Shown here piece by piece: positions 12,501 through 21,956 of a DNA stretch of 64,000 nucleotides; position 1 is the first letter of the stretch; every line of letters starts with the position of its first letter. The notes under the pieces are model-generated. The model was not told the origin of the DNA, did not search any database, and saw only the letters and a program-made list of their open reading frames with translations. The DNA comes from Klebsormidium nitens (Eukaryota > Streptophyta > Klebsormidiophyceae > Klebsormidiales > Klebsormidiaceae). The DNA lies in the NCBI GenBank assembly GCA_000708835.1, contig DF236961.1:62001-126000 (forward strand), given 5' to 3'. The translations under genes and the position numbers were made by a program.

Positions 12501-15320
12501 TTACGTCAGCCACCATGACGTCGGGTTCTGGGCGCAGAGCTTCATGACGGATTTGCAGCGCACGTGCCTGGACCACAACCGGCTGCGGTGCTACGGGATT
12601 GGGTTCGGGCTCGGTTTCCGGGTGGTCGCGCTGGGGCCGGACTTCCGCAAGCTGGGGCTCGACCAAATCTTGCAGCCCTACAGGTGAGGCGCTAACCGGC
12701 ATGCGAGTTTCGTGTGTATGGGATTGTCAGTGAGCTAGTATTTGGTCCGCTTTTCCTTCCAAGAAAGTCAAACCATGCAACCTTTGGAAACGAAGCACTG
12801 CGCGAGCGTATTCCACAGCCGTCGACGAGTCCCCATCTCCTTGCCATCCCTCCAGTGTATAAGAGCCACAGAGTCTATTGCAGCAAAGGGAAGCCCCGGC
12901 TGTGCAATCTTCAGGAAGAAGGTCGCGCTTTGCAAATTGTGTTTTGACGTGATGCTCACTCCGGTATTATGGCTTGCTCCATACTCTGAATATCATTAAC
13001 CGCACGAAGCACTTGAGACATCCAACCAAAGAGCTCTTCCAATGTCAACCATTTCTTTTTCCTTCTCTCCTGCAGGAAAGCGAAGCACCGCGCAATTCTG
13101 CATGCCATAGCTGTCGATGAGTCCGCAACCTAGAAAGTTCTCGATGAAATAAGGCGCAATTTCTCCTGCAGGAAAGCGAAGCACCGCGCGATCCTGCTAG
13201 ACTACGACGGCACGATGATGCCGCAGGCGACGCTGAACCGGCGGCCGGGCGAGGACGTCATTGCGTTGCTCAAGGCGCTGTGCGACGATCCCGCCAACGT
13301 GGTGTTTCTGGTCAGCGGCCGTAGCAAGGTGCCTCTGCACGAATGGTTTGGGGACGTGGACAAGCTGGGGATCGCCGCAGAGCACGGCTACTTCTACCGC
13401 TGGAACAAGAACGCGGATTGGCAGACGCTAATCACGGGGCAGGTGCGTGCCGAAGTCCGGGCCCCCCGAAACACAGAGAGTTTGATTTTCGGTCTTCTTA
13501 TCGGATTCCGCTCGGTGATTCTTGATACCTCAGTGTCATGAACATTGGATGCGATGATTGTGGCGGCGTTTTGCAAAATGAACAAAGGGGCCAGGCAGAG
13601 GGAGCTTGTGCTCAGAGACTGCGTGGATAAAGCGTGCCAAGCTGGGCTGTTCATGCAAGGCTACCATCTTCTTGCTGCAAACGTACCTCCATTGTACTTC
13701 TTTTTTATCGCAGCTGCCGCTAATCAGAAGCTTGCCTTCACTGCTAAGATGGACTCTTACATGGCAAACGGGGCTCTCCGCGGAGCAGATGGTGATATCA
13801 GATAGCAGGTTTAGAGGAACCACTCCCCGGATAGTCACAACATAGTAAAAGCTGCATCGACAACCTAGATGTCTGCTTTCAGTAACACCACGCGTTCTCT
13901 TGCTCCTCTAGGTGCCCCCGAGCGACGCAGCTGACGTGGGCGACTTCCCGTGGAAGCACGCGGCGCTGCCGATCATGGAAACATACGCGGAGAGCACCGA
14001 CGGCTCCTTCATCGAGGCCAAGGACAGCGCGCTCGTCTGGCACTACCGCGACGCCGACCCCGACTTCGGCTCCTGGCAGGTCAGCCGCCGTGCAGAGAAA
14101 CCCCAAAGCGTTGAAACCCTAGAAACGCCAGAAAATATCAGAGCGGACAGCGGTTTGGGGTTGAACTTCCGAGCGGCCTCTGAGCCAATCTGGATGACCA
14201 GTCTTGCTTGTCGAGCTTGAGTAAGAGTCTGCTCCTCCGGACTGGACGCCAAAGGTCGAAGCACCGAGAAACAATGGAGAGACAGAGTTGAGGAGCTTGT
14301 CTTGGACGAAGTCGTATTCTGCGCAGGGGCCAGTTGTTTCTACTCCTTCTTCCATACTTCCATAGAGGGTTGATTGGTCTCCAAGTCATCACCGCAATAC
14401 TCTCGGTCACAAACGCCCGCGGTGGGTTTCTAGTTGATCATCTCAAGTCTGCCATACGAGCCCTGTACAACCGGGTTTTAAACCTATCTTACGGCCTCCT
14501 TGGTAAAACCCGGGGCCTTAACAATCATCTGTTGCATCTCTATGTCTCCGAACTCCAAACCCTCTTACTCTACCTTGGCCCGCCAGGCCAAGGAGCTGCT
14601 GGACCACTTGGAGAGCGTGCTGGTCAACGACCCGGTAACGGTGAAGAGCGGGCACCACATCGTGGAGGTGAAGCCGCAGGGCGTCTCTAAGGGCGTCGTC
14701 GCCGAGAAGGTCCTCGCCACCATGGAGGCGCGCAACGAGGGGCCAGATCTGATTCTGTGCATCGGGGACGACAGGTGAGCGGAATACGTCCATGCGGCGC
14801 TTTCGTATGGTGCTGGCTCCTATGTTTCTGCGGTCAACTTCCAATTATAGCTGTTTTGTCGAGCTATGTTAAGGCCTGCAACAATTTCTAGGTGCAAGAT
14901 ATGTCAAATGAGTATAATGCTTTTCTCTTAACTTGGCTTGGACACGTCAATCTTACGAAACTTCTCAAAGACTCGTTTACTTTATCCTGCGGTTTCTTCC
15001 TTTGGGATGTTTGTATCCAATCCTACTTGACTGCTCAAGGGTCGGGACTTTGTCTTGTTTGCCAGCAGTGTCCCATGTTCGTCGATTCGCACATGTTGGC
15101 GAGTGTCACTTTGTTTGAAAGCCCTTATCTTATTCTTTGCTGCAGGTCGGACGAGGACATGTTCCAGAAGATCGAAGACACGTTTAGCAATCACATGACC
15201 GCCCAAGTCTTCGCATGCACAGTCGGCCAGAAACCTAGCAAAGCGAAATACTATCTAGACGACACGATCGAAGTTATGCAGCTCCTAAATGGGTTAGCCA
15301 ATTCTGGCCAACAACACTGA
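9579..15320 (+). CDS. TPS: Class II trehalose-6-phosphate synthase/phosphatase-like protein (TPS5-11 type)
   Basis: Seven exons: 9579-9944, 10672-10958, 11574-12683, 13172-13442, 13912-14079, 14587-14774, 15146-15320; 854 residues, the normal class II length. The N-terminus MLSRSHANLLDLLG is the plant class II signature. A GT20 domain spans roughly 55-550 (VSNHLPVNA; DDFVWIHDYHLMVLP; FLHSPFPSSEIYRTLP; RDGMNL with the YEYV Glu). A phosphatase domain covers about 590-850, with LDYDGT, VSGRS and GDDRSDEDMF, so its catalytic Asp residues are present. In the synthase half the loop reads VDDMDIFKG. The OtsA Arg at the first position is Asp, as in plant class II proteins that are generally weak or inactive synthases with sugar-signalling roles. 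A cytosolic regulatory role is therefore inferred rather than bulk trehalose synthesis. Intron 3 carries duplicated acceptor sequence. Confidence 0.96.
12786..13185 (+). repeat. Decoy copies of the exon-4 acceptor and exon head in TPS intron 3
   Basis: The true acceptor TCTCCTGCAG is followed at 13172 by codons for KAKHRAILLDYDG. A near-identical acceptor and head lies 96 bp upstream, with its exon-like start at 13076. It encodes KAKHRAIL with two silent differences, then diverges and meets an in-frame stop near 13131. A third, more degenerate copy without a good acceptor is at 12786-12831. The two upstream copies also share a GTCGA(T/C)GAGTCC tail. Confidence 0.8.
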
Positions 15321-16307
15321 TCACTCGAGTTTTGAAACGCGAAAGTTTGCTACCTTGCATAAGGTAGGAATCGACTGTCTTACATACCGCTTCCAATGAA
15401 GTGGTTGCTTCTTAGTACTGCATACAAACAGGTACAAGCTGCTGTGGCTCCCTTGGTCAATGTCGTGCCGGCAGCCCACTTCACCACGCCATTCAAGCAG
15501 GCAACATGCAGTGCACACTTGATCATGAGCAGTCGCTTTATGGTTTCCAAACCCAAGTGCGCGGACTGTAGGATCAAAGTGGGCGCTGCAACCAGAATCG
15601 TTTTCCTTGCAGTTGCTGAGTCCGCTGCCTATCAAGATACTCGGCATGCTACATCTATATGTGCGTCGATCAGAACTCACATGAGAGTCACAAGCGCCCT
15701 AGCTCTAGCTCTATATAGGCTAGCTGTCGCCTGGCAGTCGCATGCGTCAACATACTCCGGCCAAAAACTGCAGTCCGACGATCTCGACCCTGCGGTTGGC
15801 ATGCTCAATCAGTTCATTTGATACAGGCGGCCGCGGGCGACGATGCCAGCCATGCATGAGCACGTGGCCGCCCGTGGTTTCTATTGTAGCTCAGTCACTG
15901 TGCACAACAAGCCGTCCATAGGGAACCCCTTTTGCGACCGTCAGTGTTCAATACACATTCCCACTTATGGTGACGAGGGGGCCGCAGCCTGTCGTTGTAC
16001 ATTTGGCGCGTGCTACTCGTATACTTGCTGGGATAGCAACAAAATGACTCGCCTTCAATGGTCGCTCTTCGTTTATTTACAATGATACTGAACGAACTAA
16101 ATAATGCTGAAGCCGACCTTGATCATGAGCCAGTAATCGTTGCGCGCGAGTTTGTGGGCGTTGCACTGATTGATTCGACTGCTCTTAGCAATTCACTCTA
16201 TGTCCGCACCTTTAACAACGGAGTAGCCACAACTAAGTTCTTACCTACACCCTAGGCAGCATACCCAAGCGCTCTTGGTTTCATGCTATCTTGGCTTCGC
16301 TTGTTCA
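15321..16307. other. Convergent 3' flanks of TPS and the sirtuin gene
   Basis: Nearly 1 kb between two facing stop codons. I see no recognisable coding exon; both 3' untranslated regions and terminators should lie here. Confidence 0.5.
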
Positions 16308-19300
16308 CTACATGCCGTGCTTCAGACTGTCCATGGCTGTCAGTAGCCTTGGGAGCGTGACACCCGCTTTCCCGGTGACAGCAAATCTGCAGCAGATCCG
16401 ATTGGTTACATCTCACGAAGCTACCATTGAATGTAAGCTTTTCCGAGCAATTCAAAACCAGTGGACAGAGCGCCAGTTCTGCCATCATGCTGCAACGGCA
16501 GATCCCGCTGCCAAGCACTACAGATTTACTCTAAGAAAAGAAAAAATCATCGCAAGCATTGAACGAATCCCTCGTTTCCAGAGCCGTTGATATCAAGATT
16601 TGCAAAGAAGACGAAGTACAGCAGGGAAACCTACTGGCAAACGGAGGTTGCTCCCGTTGGTTCGATGTTGAACTCTGCGACCGTTCCGCCTCTCGCCCGC
16701 ACCATTGGAGCATAACCTGCGGCGGGCTGCGTAGCAATGCAGGGCAGGGATGCATCAGTGGAAGATGACGACAACATCACGACGCAATCATGTGCAGGCA
16801 ATTTTGCCGATAGAAACGTTGACGTTGACGTTGTCCAAAGACAACTCAGAGACAAGTCTACGGACTTTGAGTGAACGGGTTTCTGTCCAACGTGAGCATC
16901 TTTTGTTATGAACGAAAACCTTTATTCGAACGCAGATTAGTACTCAACAGGAAGGACTGCAAACCAACAGACAGGTAGTCCTTGTTTGATGAGGCCTCAG
17001 AACTTAAACAGTTTGAATCGCCCTGGTTTAAGCGTCCTAGAGAGATGGGCGCAAAGACGTGCCGCAATTGCAGCTTCTGAGATAGATTGTGGCCAGCACC
17101 TCTGGAAAACCTTACGACAACATTCGTCGATGACGCGTCATGTAGCAGCCACTTACGTAGACAATAGCCGAGGTCCCCACCACGAGCAACACGTGGCAGC
17201 TCTCCAGCGCTGCGTCCGCGCGTTGTATGATCTCACGGTCCAGGTTCTCTCCGAACCAGACCACATCCGGACGAAGCAGCCCGTTGCAGCCCGCCTCCGC
17301 GCAGCGCGGCAGGTCCAGTGTCGGAATGCGCGCCTCGGAAGCGTCCGGCAGACCCTGTCAAAGATTGTGGCAGGTCCTCGTTGCAGAGCAGTTGTGATGA
17401 TGTAACAGCAACAATGAAAAAGTGAGCGATGCACTTTCAAGTGAGCTCTATCAAGTTCGATTCGCCTGTCTTGATTTTGACCTTTCCGGGATGTCTGCGG
17501 GGGTTCCGAATACATAACTCAGACGAGCAGAGGACCTTGACGTATCGAATCTCGGAAAATAGAAAGGGCTGACCTCCTCGTATGGCATGTAAAATCGTGG
17601 AGCCTCAAACGAAGTGCGCGCCAACAGTCGGTTACAGGCAGTGCTTCATTACATGTCAGAACGGAAGAAAGCATACAAGAACTCCCAGCAGTTTCGCTAG
17701 GGACCCCCCACCTATTGTAAGCCCTTCGACCCTTCAATCGACGGTCGGGATTAGGAGATTGGAAGGGATTATGACTAGGAGGGGTCTCTCGTGTCAGCTC
17801 GGGAGTCCACGTTCTCCCTCCTTCCATTCTGCCAGGTTGCTCTGGCCGAATCAGATTGAGAGCGCCATGCTACGCTCACCTTCCCTGCCAGTGCGGGGCA
17901 TATCGGCATGGTCCGATTCTCCTCTCGATGACCGCAGCGTCGGCAGCGGGTGCCCCACAGAGAGCCGTGCAAGTTGACCACTCCCGTGCTGCCGGCCCGC
18001 TGATGCAACCCGTCAATGTTCTGCACGCAAGAAAAAGGATTACCCCGAACTGAAACGACACAGAACCGTTTGTCTTTGCCAACGTGAAGGTAAAAGCATT
18101 GAGTGACATCAAAGGATTATTCTGTTGCCAGGGTTCAGAGCTTTAAACGACCCTGCTTGCCGCGGCCTCGCTCTAACTCCCTAGCTCATGAGCTAGTTTC
18201 AAAACCACCGAGTCACTCCAACATAATTGCAAAACTCTGAAGTACGTAGATAGATTGCTGATGCCGAGGGCTTTGGTGAACCGTTCTGTGATAGAGTGTG
18301 CAGATTTGTGCAGGCAGTCCAGTCTGTGGGCGGATTCACAACGAGAGTTCCATCCGGGAAAGTTGGCAAGCCATCGGTAGAGTGGCACGCTTGTAAGGAG
18401 AGTGGCTATCACTGAACGCAAGAGAAGAGATTGTCAGATCCTGGCTTACGAACATACATGTGGCCGTCAAGCATTGGACAAAGTTCACCGCCTTAATATT
18501 TCCACAAAGCGCACCCTAGGGTAATTTCTTGCAGAGGTTTATCCAGACTGAACGGCCAGTCAAGCTGGCCATCGCTCATATATTCCAAGCAATCCTTCTT
18601 GAGAAGCCTCTCGTTCTCTCCAACTCAGGTACGTGTCGTCAGGCCATTACCTGCGTCAACAATGCAAAGTCCTTCCCTTGTCGTACACACCGCCTCTGCA
18701 GCTCCGCAATCGCACGATGCCCCGCATTTGGCTCTGCAGCAGATACAATCTCCCTCCTGTAGTGGTAGAACTCCCACACAAGTGACGGGTCTGCGGCGAA
18801 TGCCTGCGGATTTGCCAGCTCAGTTGCATCATATTGGCGCCAGAACCCCCCCGCGCCTCGGAATGTGGGGATGCCAGACTCTGCTGAGATGCCAGCGCCC
18901 GTCAGGACTGCAATGCTGCGGGCGGCGTGTAGCGCCCGGGCGAGGGCAGTGAATGTGGGATCGTCCTGAAAAAAGAGATGTGAACAAAGCTGTGAAGATG
19001 GAAGACGAAAGAACTGTGCCATTTTCCAACTTAGCAAATCAGAAGGAATTCTCATATGGATGGCGGGCGGAAGAGCTCCTCACTTCTTAGCCCCTTTTAT
19101 GCGCTATGATGGAACTAGTCATGAGGAATGAGAGACTGGAATGTCAAAGTCTGGCAGCTCCTTAGAGGCAGGGGAAAATAAGTAGGGCGACACTTGATGC
19201 AAACGCGAATTGTATTTCAGGGCTTCTATCTGCAAGTGTTCGCTTATTGCTCTTTGTTAGCCCCCCCATGATGAAAATGATGATTTGCCGAGCTTCTTGA

Positions 19301-19857
19301 CCAATTCATTCTTTAATAGCTTCTTTGCAACTTTCTATGCAAGCTCCTTGAGAAGCTGAGCTTAAAACATTCGGAGCTCTCCAAAGGGATCCCTGCATGA
19401 ATGTACTTTTGACTTTCAGACTGCCCACCTTGTGACAGAGGCGAATAAGGTTCCCCACCAGTCCACTCTCAATCAAAAACATACATGGAAGTAAACACCT
19501 CGCTCTAGCACCACAGAACTTTCGCAGAGTGGACAAATGAGGACCCTTTTATTGAACATAGCTTTCTCTCGCAGTGGATTAGGACCACACATGCCAGTTG
19601 CATTCAAAAAAGCTTTGTCATCATGAGAAAACTCGGCCTCTGACCAGCTCAGAATCGCTTACAGCACCGCTATCCTCCCGCTGCACACCCCCTGCAGACG
19701 TGCTCATGGCTGCTCTGAGCCCACCACTACTTGAAAGTATCAACTTGTGATCGGACTGGACCAGGAAAACATTGTTCCCATCATAGCTGCTTTTGAACCT
19801 GAGGATGCCGCGTGCAAATGGCAAAGCAGCACTGCGCAGTGCGCCAGAGCAAAGCAT
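16308..19857 (-). CDS. SIRT5-like class III sirtuin (NAD-dependent lysine deacylase), probably mitochondrial
   Basis: Six exons in transcript order: 19857-19663, 18965-18651, 18020-17880, 17354-17157, 16726-16635, 16386-16308; 339 residues in perfect phase. The first 65 residues ([18 protein letters not shown] and on) are Arg/Ser/Ala-rich and look like a mitochondrial presequence. The sirtuin core has [16 protein letters not shown] (87-102), TQNIDGLH, catalytic His188 in NLHGSLW, zinc ligands in CRRC and [15 protein letters not shown] and [17 protein letters not shown] (130-137) carries the Tyr-x-x-Arg pair that selects negatively charged acyl groups (succinyl, malonyl, glutaryl) in class III sirtuins, so desuccinylase/demalonylase activity is inferred. 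The C-terminal [12 protein letters not shown] block matches the SIRT5 ending. Exon 1 is the least certain part: its donor (GCT|GTAAGC) is plausible but rests on phase and presequence character. Confidence 0.92.
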
Positions 19858-20470
19858 CAGGGGCTGCGGAAAGGAGAGCTTTATTGCACTACGCAGGCTT
19901 AAGACTGTGTCATTCAGTTAGAAAAAAATCGTCAACGAGCTGCCTGCTCTTCATTTGACAACGAGCAGCATTGCCTTTGGAAGCTGGACAAGGCAGCTGA
20001 GCTTCTTAAGTCTCTCTTCTCAAGCTGTTTTGTGTGAAGCATCTTCTTCTTAGGCGAGCTAGCTAGAGCTAGCTCGCCCGCCCCGGGTTCCTTTTGCCAG
20101 GAACCCGAAAATTTCGTTGTGGGGGGCACGTTGCCCGTGCCGTTCGTTCGACCGTTAAGTAGCGGCACGAAACTTGGGAGGGGCATGCCACGAGGAGTTG
20201 CCCGCAAGGAGAGCCGTCGACATGCATACCCCCATTTCCGAACCACTAGTGGATGCTACCCGCGCGCGCCTGCTGTCTGCATGATCGGAGCTAGCTTGCT
20301 CAGGCTGTGCGCAGTACCACGCATCCTCTATCCGCAGTCTGAGTGGCTACACAGGGGCGCAAGCGTTGACAGCGAGGAAAAGCAAGGCCGACAAGGAACA
20401 AATCACTGCTATTGCTAAGTAAGGGCTAAGCAATACAGTCTCATCTGTGGGGTCAGCTCGTGTGCTCGCA
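19858..20470. promoter_or_regulatory. Shared upstream region of the sirtuin (-) and AE7 (+) genes
   Basis: 613 bp between divergent starts, most likely a bidirectional promoter. It contains two adjacent strong inverted repeats at 20053-20107, described separately. Confidence 0.55.
20053..20107. repeat. Two adjacent perfect hairpins between the sirtuin and AE7 genes
   Basis: First, GGCGAGCTAGCT (20053-20064) and its exact reverse complement (20067-20078) are separated by two bases, a 26-base near-palindrome. Second, CGGGTTCC (20084-20091) and GGAACCCG (20100-20107) form an 8-bp stem with an 8-base loop. Both stems are perfect. Possible roles are a palindromic regulator-binding site or structure in a leader; neither is shown. 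Confidence 0.7.
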
Positions 20471-21956
20471 ATGGCGGTGGAACTCATTAATCCCAATCCT
20501 GTCATCCACGAGCGCAAAAGTAAAGCACACCGGCTGGACTTGCCGAGCGTGCACGGCGATGAAGATGCTGCAGAGGAGTTTGACGCCACAGAGATTTTCG
20601 ATATCCTTTTGCCACGTGATGCTGGCCCAGGCGTACGCTCTTGCTTGCATGATTGTTGATGGTGGTACTTTGTTTCTGCTGATCGCTTGGCTTTTCATAT
20701 ACTAATGTAAAAGTCTGGAATCTTGTTACATGCTGGACTAGTCATCTTTCCAGCTTCAAAGCTCAGAAGCTAGTCAGCTTGTGAAGTTTGCAACCTGCAG
20801 TGTAAATCTCTAAGGAAAGTGGTGAGTGTGTTGTTGTCACGGCTCTGGTGTCTCTGTCTGCTTTCCTTGACCACTGTGCACATCACATCCGGGACATCAC
20901 GGACCCTGAGCACCCCTACTCTTTGGAGCAGCTGAACGTGGTGTCAGAGGAGGCCATCATGGTCGATGATAAGGGAAGCAAGGTCGGGTGAGTGCTGGCT
21001 GCTGTCCTGCCATTATGCTTTTCTGAAAGCCAGGTTGAAGCTCTAACCACTGAGCTTCACACGAGGGGACGTTGTTTCTCGAGGACAGCGCTCTTCGAAG
21101 GATTCTAGCATCGCCGCCAACATACGATTGAGTCAGAGTATGGTGGCCAAGATGATGTTCCGTGCCAGCCCAGAGATGCCAGCAAAACTCTTCGATGATA
21201 CATTGGATACATGCATATCAAGCTCTCATTTAAGCCTTGTTGTGCTGGCAGCCAGTTCTCAGTCAGTCACATAGAAAGGTTCCTTCTTGCCTGTTTCCTA
21301 TGCTGTGTGCAATCGGAAAGCTAGAAAGTTGGATGTCGTTTCGTGGTAGTCTTCCGTTTCTTGTCCTGTAAAACAAGAACTATGCAAAGCTGGACGCCCA
21401 ATGACGGGGTCGACTTTTCCTGCATGCTACAGGATCAAATTCACACCCACCGTCCAGCACTGTAGTATGGCCACCCTGATTGGCTTGTGCATACGGGTTA
21501 AGCTTTTGCGAAGCCTACCTCCGCGCTTCAAGGTATGTTTCATTGTCCCCTCTCGCTTTGCCTGCTGCTCAGGTTTGAAGAAGTAATAGAATTGGCTTTC
21601 GGAAGCATGGAATTGAAAAAATAGGTTGACAAGCTGTCCATCTCTGGGTTCTGGTCAGGTCTCACTCGAATCATGTCCCAAGTATTCCATGCATGTTAAA
21701 GCTGAGCAGATTTTGACTTGGTCTTAGATAATCGAAGCGCGGCGTGTTTCAAACTTCAAGTTGCTTCAAGTACTCTGCTCAACTGAAAACAAAAAGGTCG
21801 CTCGTGCAGGTGGACATCAACGTGGCTCCGGGGTCCCACGCTTCCGAGGCGGCTGTAAACAAGCAACTGAACGATAAGGAAAGGGTGGCAGCGGCTCTAG
21901 AGAACCCGCACCTAGTAGACATGGTCGAGAAATGTCTAGCATCAAGCGAACAGTAG
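20471..21956 (+). CDS. AE7: AE7/CIAO2B (MIP18 family) cytosolic Fe-S cluster targeting factor
   Basis: Four exons: 20471-20600, 20882-20987, 21433-21532, 21810-21956; 160 residues. The protein aligns throughout with plant AE7 and animal CIAO2B. It begins [13 protein letters not shown], has [15 protein letters not shown] across the first junction, then [16 protein letters not shown] with the family's conserved Cys, and ends [20 protein letters not shown]. In the cytosolic Fe-S assembly pathway this protein acts with CIA1 and MMS19 to pass clusters to apoproteins such as DNA repair enzymes. An Fe-S repair enzyme, NTH1, lies downstream. An in-frame ATG eight codons earlier (20447) exists, but homology favours 20471. 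Intron 1 is AT-AC, described separately. Confidence 0.96.
20601..20881 (+). other. U12-type AT-AC intron in AE7
   Basis: No GT-AG pair joins exons 1 and 2 in frame. The intron starts ATATCCTTTT, the U12 AT-AC donor consensus. It ends CACTGTGCAC and has TTCCTTGAC at 20863-20871, a near-perfect U12 branch site, with the branch A 11 bases before the junction. Splicing G|AT restores GAT (Asp) and gives EIFDHIRD, exactly the family sequence. The minor spliceosome is therefore expected to work in this organism. Confidence 0.92.

Noticed and set aside
11626-12702. Long open frames antisense to or in a second frame of TPS exon 3 (358 codons on the minus strand; 259 codons on the plus strand from 11739)
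   Set aside because: They exist because the exon is GC-rich and stop-poor. Their composition is Arg/Asp/His/Ala-heavy with no family match, while the sense frame matches TPS throughout.
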